A stretch of 64,000 nucleotides of DNA, from positions 124,001 through 188,000 of the forward strand of contig OZ025801.1 of the NCBI GenBank assembly GCA_964019425.1. The letters run 5' to 3'. The translations under genes were made by a program, and so were the position numbers. This document shows positions 1-10,514 of this stretch, in pieces (position 1 is the first letter of the stretch; each line of letters begins with the position of its first letter). The notes below the pieces were generated by a model. The model had not been told where the DNA came from and did not search any database. It saw only the letters and a list, made by a program, of their open reading frames with translations. This DNA comes from Flectonema sp. DT1601 (Eukaryota > Euglenozoa > Diplonemea > Diplonemida > Diplonemidae).

Positions 1-915
1 AATGTCGCAATTTTTTTGAATTTTAGCTGCATTTTTTTGAATCGCAGCGGGAATGAAATCAGCGGTGCAAAAGCGATTAAAATAGGTATTCGGTTTTAAG
101 TTTTACTCCCTATTTTCACCCATGAAATACTGGAACCCTAAAATGGACGGTTATTTTTGGAATGACTAATATATCAGTCATTCCTTTTTTTTGCGAACAA
201 ATTCTGGACACTGAAAAAAAATTTCAAAAAAAAATTGTAAAAATTTCGATCGAAGCGGCATTTTAATGCGCTGCATCGTTGGGTTCATTTCCGTCCGAAA
301 TCGGGAGGTTGGCATCACATACTTGTCTCCCGAATTGAGAAAAGAGATTTTGCGGTTTACTAAATCAGCTCAGCCGTGGACAAGTACCAAAACTAAAAAT
401 TAATCGAAGGGTCTAATTTTACACTGCTGGCCCAGCGGGATCCAGAGAAAAAATAATCGAGCAAAAATATATTAAAGAGTACTAAGCATGTGCCGGTGAG
501 GCAGATTGTTACTACCTGTCTTTTTGGACCTACTTTGATACTTAATGATCATTATCACCACCACAGATGCAACATTTTCCTTACATAATTGCTACTAGGT
601 TGATTTGTTAGTAAAAAGGTGCATATCTCTTGAGTGCGGGAGAAGGGGGAAAAAATAGTAAAAAAAAAAAAATTAGGGGTGTTTTTTACTCAGATTTTCT
701 CGATCTTTCCATTCCAGGTCTGGGATTAATATTTATCATTGAGTAGTACCAAGGAAATTTTGCAAAGAGACGTTTATCTCTTTTTAGCAGCACTTACCAT
801 GTTTAAAAGTATATCCCTATGCCTAATTTTACAGATCGCACCCTCCCCGATTCCAAAAAATAAAAAATCGAGCAAAAGTAACATATCGTGTAACCTTGCT
901 CAGGCGGTGAGAAAA
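1..915. other. A/T-rich stretch without a recognisable gene
   Basis: I see no convincing coding region here. The sequence is A/T-rich with many short A and T runs, and short open frames have no recognisable content. Base composition changes sharply at about 970, where the GC-richer degenerate coding region begins. Confidence 0.5.
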
Positions 916-969
916 AGGTGTTTTTTGTTCGCAAAAAAAAGGAATGGCTGATATATATAAATAAAAAAA

Positions 970-1714
970 CAAAGAGCGGCGTCCCAACTGACCGCACAGA
1001 CTCGACCACAGAAACCCGAAGGATAAGTAGTTCCCGGTGCCATGGGATGCTCGCGCCATACCCAGCGGTCAATGGACCGTGGACTTCGGTTCAATTGCGC
1101 TCAGCACGCGGATGGATAGATGTTCCGGGCTTTCTGCAGGTAGTCTTGTGGCTGTTGGCCCCTCTTCTCAACTGTGGCGGAAGCTCTGCACCACTACAAT
1201 TCTCGAATAACAGCTCTCACTTGGGACCGGAGACACTCGTACACCATTACAGAACGCTGCCCCCGTACACACATGGCTCAGAACCGCCGACAGGGCATCC
1301 GATACCACCTACAGCGGACACGCCACATGATTGGACGCCGGGCCCACAGTGGCAAACAATCTGGAGAACGACACCGGAAGGAATGATACACCCGTCGGAG
1401 CCACCCCTTCATCACGAGATGAGGGCCTTGACGACCAGACCGAGTCACCGCGTGAACCGGAAACGGGTCAAGAGATGGGAACGATGGCTGCGGAAGCTCT
1501 CGAGGGAACGCCAGACGAGACCCAAGCCGAAGAAACCACGGTATGCGGGCCTCGAGACTTCGCAGGAGGTGCTGACACTCCGGAATGCCCGCCGTGCTGA
1601 CGCTCCGGAGTGTCCGCCGAACCCACTACGAGCCTCACAACTCCACTACACAAAGCCGGAGAGCCGAGAGAGCTCGAACCAGTGCCGGCGCAGGCCCCGT
1701 TACCGACCACGACT
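970..1714 (+). other. GC-rich degenerate proline-rich coding region (upstream part)
   Basis: This GC-rich block is clearly coding-derived. Its last part (about 1619-1712) is the same sequence type as a repeat inside the proline-rich reading frame at 4060-4160: both encode a Pro/Thr/Glu-rich stretch containing PLHK and GEP. It therefore looks like the upstream part of the multidomain gene or element that continues at about 3860, separated from it by the duplicated 1715-3860 block. Long open frames exist in more than one phase, so composition rather than one frame is the evidence. The coding capacity looks broken. Whether it belonged to a host gene or a mobile element is unresolved. Confidence 0.4.
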
Positions 1715-3860
1715 TGTTAAAAGAAAACAGGTAACTTTACATGAGCATCGGCTCGAACGGCTCTGGCGAAGCGAGTGAACGAGTCTGATTGCTGAGTATT
1801 GTATTCTGTTTTCTTGTTCTTTTTTTAATTTATTTCAAACAGGGCAACAGGGGGAAAGTTTGGTTTGTATCCCCTGGGTGTTTAGCGTCACCTGTTGAGG
1901 TGTAATGTATTCTGTTTACTTCTATCCCTTTGTTTTTTTTTTTTTTTTTTTTATTTCAAACAGGACAGCAGGGGGAAAGTTTGTTTCGTACCCCCCGGGT
2001 GCTTAGCGTCACCCTCCATGCGATGACCTGAGCTGGCATCGCCAGAATATTTAACTTCACATGGCAATGTCAGCTCGTGAAGGGATCCAGTTGGATCAAA
2101 GGTTTTCTCCCCCCCACTCTATTTATCGTCATTGGTGCGCACCTTCGAACAGGAAGGCCAACACTGACGGAATTTTTTACTTCTCTTCCCAGGGTTGAAC
2201 CTTGGGAAAAAAACAAACAATAAACACAGTGTAGACAAACACCCGCCGGACATCTGCAGAGCAGCGATCGATGTCGATGTCTTCGTTGTCGAACTTCCTG
2301 GCGTTTATGTTTTTGTTTTTAACAACAACACAACACCAACTAACAGGTTTGTCTCATTGCCCGTTCTTTCTTGTTTCCCTTTGCCGCCGGAAGAACGAAG
2401 GTCGACGGAGGTCCGAAGCATTGCTTGCGATGATGTTCCGGTATGTGTTGCGTCTCTGTTATTTGTTTGTTTCAACTCAATTGGTTCATCTCAGGTTTTA
2501 GAAGTCTTCGTCCTGTTCGTTGGGAAGGGCCTGAATCAAAAGTTCACTGCCCCTATTCCTCTCCCAAATTTCTTATTCAGCTTGCCACATGACTGTGTGA
2601 CATTATTGCTACATTGTAGCTCCCCTACAAAAACCTTATTTTTTGCAGTTGTCTTTTGGTTGTAGCAACTTTTATTTTATGCTTTTCTAATGTCCCAAAG
2701 TTGGTTTATTTTACTTTTTTTTTTCTGCAAGGGAACAGTCCAAAGCATAAGTCCGAACAGCCCTAAGGCCAGTGAACGCACTGATTGTTAGGTATTGTAT
2801 TCCAGGGAAAGTTTGGTTTGTATACTTTATTTTTATTTTATTTTATTTAATTTGTTAAAAGAAAACAGGTAACTTTACATGAGCATCGGCTCGAACGGCT
2901 CTGGCGAAGCGAGTGAACGAGTCTGATTGCTGAGTATTGTATTCTGTTTTCTTGTTCTTTTTTTAATTTATTTCAAACAGGGCAACAGGGGGAAAGTTTG
3001 GTTTGTATCCCCTGGGTGTTTAGCGTCACCTGTTGAGGTGTAATGTATTCTGTTTACTTCTATCCCTTTGTTTTTTTTTTTTTTTTTTTTATTTCAAACA
3101 GGACAGCAGGGGGAAAGTTTGTTTCGTACCCCCCGGGTGCTTAGCGTCACCCTCCATGCGATGCTTGCGCAGGGAGAGCCAAGGGTCGAGAACCCTGGAG
3201 ATTACCTTTATTTCTTTTTGTGACTGGATTGCAGTGGCGCAACCCATCACCCCACCTGTTGGTATCTTTTTATTTTTTTTATTTAAAGAAAAAAGCAGGC
3301 TAAGTCGCCTGAGCTGGCATCGCCAGAATATTTAACTTCACATGGCAATGTCAGCTCGTGAAGGGATCCAGTTGGATCAAAGGTTTTCTCCCCCCCACTC
3401 TATTTATCGTCATTGGTGCGCACCTTCGAACAGGAAGGCCAACACTGACGGAATTTTTTACTTCTCTTCCCAGGGTTGAACCTTGGGAAAAAAACAAACA
3501 ATAAACACAGTGTAGACAAACACCCGCCGGACATCTGCAGAGCAGCGATCGATGTCGATGTCTTCGTTGTCGAACTTCCTGGCGTTTATGTTTTTGTTTT
3601 TAACAACAACACAACACCAACTAACAGGTTTGTCTCATTGCCCGTTCTTTCTTGTTTCCCTTTGCCGCCGGAAGAACGAAGGTCGACGGAGGTCCGAAGC
3701 ATTGCTTGCGATGATGTTCCGGTATGTGTTGCGTCTCTGTTATTTGTTTGTTTCAACTCAATTGGTTCATCTCAGGTTTTAGAAGTCTTCGTCCTGTTCG
3801 TTGGGAAGGGCCTGAATCAAAAGTTCACTGCCCCTATTCCTCTCCCAAATTTCTTATTCT
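1715..3860. repeat. 2.1-kb block made of a direct duplication, inserted within proline-rich coding DNA
   Basis: Two nearly identical copies lie in direct orientation: about 1715-2578 and about 2857-3858. They match base for base over long stretches. Copy 2 has about 140 extra bases (about 3164-3305) and copy 1 is followed by a private tail (about 2579-2854). The flanks are halves of the same proline-rich coding sequence: the left flank ends in the segment whose paralogue at 4150 continues exactly as the right flank begins. So the whole block looks inserted, or behaves as a very large intron. Short open frames inside are duplicated by the repeat and show no recognisable domain. Confidence 0.6.
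3161..3305. repeat. About 140-bp segment present in only one of the two duplicated copies
   Basis: Copy 2 of the duplication carries this segment and copy 1 lacks it. It contains a GGGTCGAGAACCC stretch that loosely resembles a pol III B box, and it ends in a T-rich/A-rich stretch. It could be a short interspersed insertion, but I see no clean target duplication, so a deletion in copy 1 is equally possible. Confidence 0.3.
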
Positions 3861-5486
3861 GACGACGAAGGATCCGACCCGACAGCCACACCAGTGTCCG
3901 CACCGACGGCATCCTTACCAGCTGGAGGGAGAAACGAGAAAACATCGACTGAACCAGCCACCGCTGCCCCGACCCCTCCTGGCCCAACCATATCCATCGC
4001 CGGAGGTTTAGGGATATCGGAGCCTGTGCCGAGTCCGTCGACTAGTCCGCAAAGATTGCCCGCAGAACCCGCTACGAGTGCCGCAATTCCATTACACAAA
4101 GACGGAGAGCCGTGTGAGTACGAATCAACACCAGTGCCGACCCCGTTACCGTACACGACTGACGACGGAGGACCCGACCCGACAGCCACACCAGTGTCCG
4201 CTCCAGCTGCCTCCTTGCCAGCCGTTGGACCGAACGAGTTCACGTTGCACGTTCCAGCCACCGCTGCCCCGACCCCTCCTGGCCCAACCACATCCATCGC
4301 CGGAGGTTTAGAGGTATCGGAGCCCGGGCTGAGACTGCCACTCAACAGACCTCTAGAAGCGCCGGTTGATCCGGCATCAGCTGTAGACGTAACTTCCTCG
4401 CCAGCCGCTAAACGAACCGAGACGGATCAGACCGCTCCAGTCACCGCTGTCCCTACTCCTCCGGGCCCAACCATATCCATTGCCGGAAGTTTAGAGTTAC
4501 CGGAGCCGGAGCCGAGACCGTCTTTTCGCCCGCAAGGAGCGCCGTTTGAACCCACAATGGAAACAAGCAATCCTTCACTGCCAATAGGCGGACGGAATGT
4601 ATTCATATTGATCGACCCAGCCGCTGCTGTCCCTATGCCCCCTGGCCCTTCCAAATCCACTGCCGGAGGTTTAGAGATATCGGAGACCGGACTGAGGCCG
4701 CATGAATCGCCCACTGATCCAATCGCTACGCACGGTGGAGAGATAACACCGAACGAAGACGCCCTGTCTGTTCCAGACTCTGCCGTCATGCACCTTCCTG
4801 GCCCAATAACAACTTCTGCCGGACGATGGCAGGAACCGGAGTCGGTCCCAGGTACGCCTTTGAACGCACAGAGAGGGCCGTCACTCACTTCGAAACCCGA
4901 GAGTCCAGCAATAGAACATCCTCCGACCTTCATACCCTTTGGAGTAGGCCTGGAGGGGATTCAGAATCTCGGGGATTCCTGCTACATGAATGCAGCGCTG
5001 CAGTGCCTATGCAAGGGCATGCCTCTTCCGGAATGCAACAAATTGCCGGAACACTCAGCAGACTGTGTCTTATGCACCCTGAGGGAGCTGTCAGAGCTGC
5101 TCGAAGCAATCGTTGAGGCGGGAGCTCCACCAGTCGACTTCGTGTCCACGGTAACGCAAATCCGCACGTGTCAAGTCTGTGAAGACATACACACGGTACG
5201 GTATAGAACGCCCATCCTCAGACTGGAACCTGACCAAAAGACAGCTACTGCCCTTGACGAAACGACGACAAGCCCGACAGACTTCATCTGCCCGAGTTGT
5301 AAATCGTGCTCAGCGGAGATCGTTACATCGGTAGACGAGCCAGCCCGTTCGCTGTTCCTTGGGTTCAAAGAGGGACATTTTGGAGATACCAAACCCGATG
5401 AAGTCATCCTTCCAGAATCCTTCATAGACAGACGCATCGAGCCGCCTCTACACCCTGACTGGAATGATCCAACACACCAGGTTTAA
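3858..5486 (+). CDS. Proline-rich repeat region plus ubiquitin-specific-protease-like Cys box (element or gene remnant)
   Basis: The frame is open from the edge of the upstream inserted block and has no clear ATG, so it is an internal part of a longer product. The first ~330 residues are about five degenerate repeats centred on a PTPPGPTISIAGGLE-like core, rich in Pro/Thr/Ser. From about 4938 the text becomes a C19 (USP) protease: GIQNLGDSCYMNAALQCL matches the Cys box, with the catalytic Cys codon at 4980-4982. Two CxxC pairs follow (CQVCE near 5174; CPSC near 5290), as in the USP zinc ribbon. A His-box-like GHYVSY is encoded shortly downstream. It neighbours RNase H1-type domains, so it may come from a mobile element. 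Coding capacity over the locus looks broken in about three places, including two insertions. The USP call is fairly safe; the nature of the whole locus is not. Confidence 0.55.
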   Translation, partial: SDDEGSDPTATPVSAPTASLPAGGRNEKTSTEPATAAPTPPGPTISIAGGLGISEPVPSPSTSPQRLPAEPATSAAIPLHKDGEPCEYESTPVPTPLPYTTDDGGPDPTATPVSAPAASLPAVGPNEFTLHVPATAAPTPPGPTTSIAGGLEVSEPGLRLPLNRPLEAPVDPASAVDVTSSPAAKRTETDQTAPVTAVPTPPGPTISIAGSLELPEPEPRPSFRPQGAPFEPTMETSNPSLPIGGRNVFILIDPAAAVPMPPGPSKSTAGGLEISETGLRPHESPTDPIATHGGEITPNEDALSVPDSAVMHLPGPITTSAGRWQEPESVPGTPLNAQRGPSLTSKPESPAIEHPPTFIPFGVGLEGIQNLGDSCYMNAALQCLCKGMPLPECNKLPEHSADCVLCTLRELSELLEAIVEAGAPPVDFVSTVTQIRTCQVCEDIHTVRYRTPILRLEPDQKTATALDETTTSPTDFICPSCKSCSAEIVTSVDEPARSLFLGFKEGHFGDTKPDEVILPESFIDRRIEPPLHPDWNDPTHQV

Positions 5487-5632
5487 CGAGGTCTCGGGGC
5501 ACTATGTGTCGTATACGACAAATGGAAGGGGGGGATGACTGAAACGGCGCCCTGTACCTGAGACGAGAGCAGCTACCCTCCTCCACCCAGGATCCAAGAC
5601 GGATTTTAGCACCCTCCAACAGGAAGCCATCT

Positions 5633-6940
5633 TTCTTCTACGGAGTCGCCGAAGGCAGATCCCCGGGAGTCTATACCACGTGGGAGGAAACGAAGAGGGA
5701 GGTGCACAAATACAGAGGCGCCGTCCACCAAAGATTCGTCCTCCGCGAGTCGGCCCAGCGATTTGTCGAGAGGTACAACCCACTATCAGGGGATACCAAA
5801 GTCGCTCCACCGCCGGGCAGCAGATGGTACGCAGTAGTCAGGGGCCAAAAGTCCGGTCTGTACGACTGCTGGCGCGAAGCGAGCTCGATGGTAAACGCGT
5901 TCACCAGAAGCCGGTACAAGGCCTTCAACTCGCGATTGGAAGCCTCTCTATACTGGTGGGACCACATGGCAGGGGGACCTCAACAGGACTCGCCTCGCAT
6001 GTGCCTATTCTTCGCCAGCCATAGGAACTTGAACACTGGGAGGACGGGGGCGGCCGCCTGCCTGTTGGACACGCAACTGCACAAGTTGACGGCCAGCTGG
6101 GGTGCGACGCTCGACACTGCAGACCTTGGGCTAGCCTCCTACTATGCTGCCCTCAAGGGGATACAGAAGATGAGTCAACAAGATAGAAATGCCACCTGGA
6201 GTTGCAGAGGAAATATGAACACGTGGAGTGCGACAACACGGACGGGACTGGCGGAGGCTGTGCCGGCCACATGGAGCTTCCTCAACACACCAAACGTCGC
6301 CAACAACTGTGCGCAGTTCAAGGCGGAAGAGGTGTCCTCTCGAGATTACTGCTCGCTGATGGACGTGTTGAGACGTACCTCAGAACTGGAAGGGGAGCTG
6401 GGATTACGGTTAGCCAAGAAACCGAGATCCCCAGATTCCGATTCGCAGGGAGAGTCTACCTCAGTCAAAAAACCAAAGGCTGAGGCAGACCATCCACCGC
6501 CTGCCATAGCCGACCCCGATAGAAGCCCAAAGCCATCGGCCAGTCCGAGGAGCAAGAAGCAGTGGTCCCCTGGTTCAGATTCGCAAGACGAGCCTGCATC
6601 AGTGAAAAAGCCGAAGACGTCCGCACCTGAAGTGGCCCGAGAAGACTCAGTGACTTCAGAAGGCCCCCCACTAGAAGATAACCAACGGAACCCGACGGTC
6701 ACGACGGAGATAGAAAGTGTAGCGCCGACCGCCTCACCTGTTGAAACCGCAGTTGCAACCAATGTCGGCCAGAGTAAGCCGGAGCCAAAGGAAACCGACA
6801 TCCCACCGCCGAATGCAAGTCAGGAATTGGAAGATGCCACGGCCCGCACCACACCAGTCACTAAACCGACAGACTTGCCCACCGAAGGCAGTCCCCTACC
6901 GTCAACCGGTCTAAGGACGATAGTTGCAACCATACTGTAA
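5633..6940 (+). CDS. Tandem RNase H1-type hybrid-binding domains with an RNase H-like segment and acidic/proline-rich tail
   Basis: The open frame lacks a convincing start and is part of a longer product. At 5633-5780 it encodes FYGVAEGRSPGVYTTWEE followed by KREVHKYRGAVHQRF, the signature of the RNase H1 N-terminal hybrid-binding domain (Pfam Cauli_VI type). A second copy begins near 5822 with RWYAVVRGQKSGLYDCWREA. A segment at about 5990-6180 (CLFFASHR, NTGRTGAAACLL, GLASYYAALKGI) has the spacing of an RNase H fold but lacks an obvious full acidic triad. The rest is low-complexity Ser/Pro/Lys/Glu with two copies of a PDSDSQ(G/D)E..SVKKPK repeat. These domains occur in host RNase H1 and in retroelements, so I leave the origin open. 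The small inverted-repeat element next door sits inside this coding stretch. Confidence 0.55.
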   Translation, partial: FFYGVAEGRSPGVYTTWEETKREVHKYRGAVHQRFVLRESAQRFVERYNPLSGDTKVAPPPGSRWYAVVRGQKSGLYDCWREASSMVNAFTRSRYKAFNSRLEASLYWWDHMAGGPQQDSPRMCLFFASHRNLNTGRTGAAACLLDTQLHKLTASWGATLDTADLGLASYYAALKGIQKMSQQDRNATWSCRGNMNTWSATTRTGLAEAVPATWSFLNTPNVANNCAQFKAEEVSSRDYCSLMDVLRRTSELEGELGLRLAKKPRSPDSDSQGESTSVKKPKAEADHPPPAIADPDRSPKPSASPRSKKQWSPGSDSQDEPASVKKPKTSAPEVAREDSVTSEGPPLEDNQRNPTVTTEIESVAPTASPVETAVATNVGQSKPEPKETDIPPPNASQELEDATARTTPVTKPTDLPTEGSPLPSTGLRTIVATIL

Positions 6941-7380
6941 AGGGAAATATTCTCGCGGGGAAATATTCTTGCGGGGAAATATTCTTGCGGGGAAATATTC
7001 TCGCGGATTTGGAGATTTTTTTTCAAACTCGCGGGTTTTTCCCCACAAGAATATTTCCCTGCCACAGAGGATTTTTGTGAAAGCCAGCCAGTTGATCAAG
7101 AATCTAAGAAATCTTTGTGCTTCCATCAAGTGTCAGGTAGAACAAAGCATTATTCTCCAAGCAAACACAATAAAAAACTACCATACTGCACAATAAAAAT
7201 AATTTTTACTGAAACTTTCCTTCATAGCACACATATTTTCTTCACAAAAAAGAACAAAAAAATGGCTAGAAAAAAAGTATGCTTGCAGGGAAATATTCCC
7301 GCGGGGAAATATTCTCGCGGATTCAGAAAAAATAATAAAAACTCGTGGGTTTTTCCCCACAAGAATATTTCCCTTTACAG
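6935..7380. mobile_element. 446-bp TA-flanked inverted-repeat element (MITE, Tc1/mariner-like ends)
   Basis: The two ends are inverted copies beginning CTGTAAAGGGAAATATTCT and the element is flanked on both sides by TA (6933-6934 and 7381-7382), the target duplication typical of Tc1/mariner transposition. Inside each end lie tandem copies of a ~17-bp GGGGAAATATTCTYGC unit; a second inner inverted set pairs 6944-6990 with 7037-7062, and 7287-7320 with 7352-7376. The central 7064-7286 has no coding potential. It is inserted in coding-type DNA: the same proline/acidic composition resumes immediately after its right end. Confidence 0.75.
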
Positions 7381-7675
7381 TAGACCCGCCGGAGAAAGTT
7401 GAACACGATGCCTCCGAAGATCCAGTAAACACCCTCAAGGAAGAAGTATATGATGCCCCTGGAGTACGGACAGACACCCTAACCGGGGAAGTACGCGATG
7501 CCTCCGTAGAACCAGCGGATATCCTTACCGAAGTAGAACATGATGCCGCCGGAGAACTAGCAGACACCCTTGCTGAAGAAGTGCGCGATACCGCCGAACA
7601 ACCAGCAGACATCCTTACCGAAATAGAACAGGATGCCTCTGGAGAACTAGTGGACGCCCTCGACAATGAAGTGTG
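7381..7675 (+). other. Acidic tandem-repeat coding remnant
   Basis: Directly after the small inverted-repeat element, the + strand encodes about six degenerate 15-17-residue repeats of the type PADILTEVEHDAAGE, ending at a stop at about 7673-7675. The composition matches the coding DNA upstream of the element. This looks like the C-terminal tail of the same multidomain locus. There is no start codon of its own. Confidence 0.45.
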
Positions 7676-7775
7676 ACACCTCTGAAGAACCAGTAGACAT
7701 CCTCACCAAGGAGGAACGCGACTTGTCCAGCCCATCATCGCAGTTACAAACATACGACAAGGAGACCCAGGATAG

Positions 7776-8330
7776 AAAAAAAAACAATGATAACATTGTT
7801 TATTCTTTTTTTTTTTTTTTTTTTTTTTTTAAATCCTTTTAATTATTTTAAAGAAAAAACAATCAGTTTAGCGTCTTGACCAGGACGGCAAATAGAAAGT
7901 AATCGACATAGTCGATCGATAAAAAAAACAATGATAACATTGTTTATTCCTTTTTTTTTTTTTTTTAATTCTTTTTATTTATTTTTAAAGAAAAAACAAT
8001 CAGTTTAGCGTCCTGACCAGGACGGAAAATAGAAAGTAATCGACATAGTCGATCGATAAAGAAACAATGATAACATTGTTTATTCTTTTTTTTTTTTTTT
8101 TTTTATTCTTTTTATTTATTTTAAAAAGAAAAAAAAATGGAAAATAGAAATTAGTCAACAAAGTCGAACGATAAAAAAAAACAATGATAACATTGTTTAT
8201 TCTTTTTTTTTATTTTTTTTATATTCTTTTTTATTAATTTTGAAAAAAAAACAATCAGTTTAGCGTCTTGACCAGGACGGAAAATAGAAAGTAATCGACA
8301 TAGTCGATCGATAAAAAAAAAACAATTGTG
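7776..8330 (+). repeat. Palindrome-bearing A/T-rich tandem array, forward block 1
   Basis: About four units. Each unit contains a long T run, a TTCTTTTTATTTATTTT tract, the paired sequence CGTCTTGACCAGGACG, the palindrome ATCGACATAGTCGAT and the hairpin AACAATGATAACATTGTT. Some units lack the CGTCTTGACC part and carry GTCGACAAAGTCGAACGAT instead, giving unit types of about 140 and 110 bp. No coding potential. The hairpin core occurs more than 30 times between 7.7 and 19.8 kb. Confidence 0.85.
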
Positions 8331-8690
8331 CGTTGATAGGCAAGGTGACCAACCTTGACATTCTTTCTTTTCTCTCCTGTTGTGACAAACACAAAATACA
8401 CACACAGCTTACAGTGTGTTCTTTGTGTATGTTTTCTTCAGGTGTGAGTAGTTTTTTTGTTCGTCCTGGTCAAGACGCTAAACTGATTGTTTTTTTTTTT
8501 TTTCAAATTAATAAAAAAGAATAAAAAAAAAAAAAAAAAAAGAATAAACAATGTTATCATTGTTTTTTTTTTATCGTTCGACTTTGTCGACTAATTTCTA
8601 TTTTCCGTTTCTTTTCTTTAAAAAATAAATAAAAAGAATTTAAAATAAAAAAAAGAATAAACAATGTTATCATTGTTTTTTTATCGATCG
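8331..8690 (-). repeat. Inverted hairpin-chain fragment followed by reverse-oriented array
   Basis: 8331-8462 is an inverted copy of part of the hairpin-chain repeat (compare 8766-8893), and 8463-8690 is the A/T array in reverse orientation with two reverse units. The forward array, this inverted piece and the following forward chain together make a large imperfect palindrome around 8330-8900. Confidence 0.75.
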
Positions 8691-9715
8691 ACTGAGTTGA
8701 ATTTACCAGGTGAGATTTGGACTGTTAGCTTTTGGCTAAGGCCCTCCCTGAAGAGCAAGAACAAAAAAACTACTCACACCTGAAGAAAACATACACAAAG
8801 AACACACTGTAAGCTGTGTGTGTATTTTGTGTTTGTCACAACAGGAGAGAAAAGAAAGAATGTCAAGGTTGGTCACCTTGCCTATCAACGCACAACATTG
8901 GTGGTCTCTACTAGACCCTGAGTGATCCCACTGGATCTCTCATCGTTCATAGTACCCTGTGTGAAGTTATTAAATCAAAGGTAAACTATGAACTACAAAT
9001 GACTTAGCCTGTTATTATAATGCCACAGGCAGGCCCTGCATTCAGCAACTATCCAGCAGTGCTTGGATGTCCTGATCTTCTTCTAAAAAAAAGAAAGAAA
9101 AACAAGACCCAGAAGTACTAAACTGCTTTCCTTCTTGCTGCCCAGGAGTTTCTGACCAGAACTAATAGAAAATAAAAAGTAGATGGGAAACAATAAAAAG
9201 TAAAATGGATATAACTGAAGTTAAACAAGACAAATGAAGTAACAGACCAGAACAGAAAGAGGATTGTAATAGAAGATTACAAATAAAAAAATGCAAGTAT
9301 CAACACATAATCAAGATACACCAGCAGCTAACAAACAACATAAAATTGAAGATCAGTTGCCAGAGTATTTCAACCATGGTAGAATACTCGCCCCTCTGGC
9401 AGGGATTATCCCAGACTTGTCCTTTAATCTAGTTGGACACCATGGCTTACAACCCTTCCAGAGGGAAGCACCATTATGACTTCTATTTTTTTTCTTCAAG
9501 AAAATCATAAGGTGGGAACAAAGAAAATGCTAAGAGGAACCCCTTATTAACACCTAAGACATCTAAACTGCAGAATTTCGATAAAGTGGGAAGTAACGGA
9601 CTGGGAGCTTTTGGCTCCTGCCCTATTCCCGATGGAAACTTTCTTTTTTTTTTTTTTTTTTTTAACAGGCCCAAAGGGCGACAATGATGGTTGCTGACCA
9701 AGGAATAATATTCAA
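8690..9715 (+). repeat. Hairpin-chain repeat, forward copy
   Basis: About 1 kb of non-coding sequence that also occurs at 11139-12164 and 13676-14638, and inverted at 22-25 kb. It is built largely of adjacent short inverted repeats: TTAGCTTTTGGCTAA, ACACACTGTAAGCTGTGTGT, AAGGTTGGTCACCTT, GGTCTCTACTAGACC, GATCCCACTGGATC, a GTTCATAG/CTATGAAC pair, GCCTGT/ACAGGC, TGTAAT/ATTACA, GTATC/GATAC, nested GCCAGA/TCTGGC around GAGTATT/AATACTC, GGGATTATCCC, TGTCC/GGACA and TCGTTTCAAAGAAACGA. This and the second copy lack about 85 bp present in the 14-kb copy. The open frames in it show no conserved domain. Confidence 0.8.
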
Positions 9716-9976
9716 ATGAATTTTCGTTTCAAAGAAACGAACAGAATTAAGAGAGAGGCAGAGAAAAAAAAAAAAAAAGAAAGAAAAGAAAAAAAAATAT
9801 GAAGAGGAAATAATCAAACATGAAAAAATAAAAAAAAGAAAAAATAAAATATAAATAAAAAACGTTGTATGAAAAAGGGAAAAAAAGAAAAAAAAAAAAA
9901 AAAAAAAGACCAGAAAAGGAAAGAGAAAATGAAAAGGTATAATATTATTGTGGGGATATGAGGATAGCAGGGAAAT

Positions 9977-10011
<35 letters not shown>

Positions 10012-10514
10012 TTATTATTTAAAAAAAAAAGGAAACAATCAGTTTAGCGTCTCGATCAGGACGGAAAATAGAAATTAATCGACATAGTCGATCGATAGAA
10101 AAAAACAATGATAACATTGTTTATTCTTTTTTTTTTTTTTTTTTTTTAAATCCTTTTAATTATTTTAAAGAAAAAACAATCAGTTAAGCGTCTTGACCAG
10201 GACGGAAAATAGAAATTAATCGACATAGTCGATCGATAAAAAAAAAAAACAATGATAACATTGTTTATTCTTTTTTTTTAATTTTTTTTATTTTTTTTTT
10301 TTTTTTTTATTAATTTTGAAAAAAAAAAACAATCAGTTTAGCGTCTTGACCAGGACGGAAGATAGAAAGTGATCGACATAGTCGATCGATAAAAAAACAA
10401 TGATAACATTGTTTATTCTTTTTTTTTTTATTTTAAATTCTTTTTATTTATTTTTTAAAGAAAAAAAAAACGGAAAATAGAAATTAGTCGACAAAGTCGA
10501 ACGATAAAAAAAAC

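Larger units (their letters stand above)
8066..10514. repeat. 2.45-kb direct tandem duplication, copy 1
   Basis: This copy matches 10515-12963 at a constant offset of 2449 bp with almost no differences, including homopolymer lengths. It contains forward and reverse array blocks, the hairpin-chain repeat (8690-9715), an A-rich tract (9760-9915) and the next forward array block. No gene; short open frames in it repeat identically in copy 2. Confidence 0.85.

Noticed and set aside
7178-7666. Minus-strand open frame of 162 codons rich in Ser/Ala repeats
   Set aside because: It is the reverse shadow of the acidic-repeat coding stretch on the + strand and runs through the inserted small element.
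7776-8330. CRISPR-like array (regular repeats with spacers)
   Set aside because: The spacing units are themselves repeated T/A runs, not unique spacers; the context is eukaryotic and there are no cas genes.
8151-8405. Open frames repeated at 8151, 8333, 9291, 9483 and again 2449 bp later
   Set aside because: They repeat only because the DNA is duplicated; they contain hairpins and homopolymers, have no domain, and differ in frame between diverged copies.
9745-9915. Poly(A) tail of a retrogene
   Set aside because: The A-rich tract is interrupted, is part of a repeat present in both orientations elsewhere, and follows no coding sequence.
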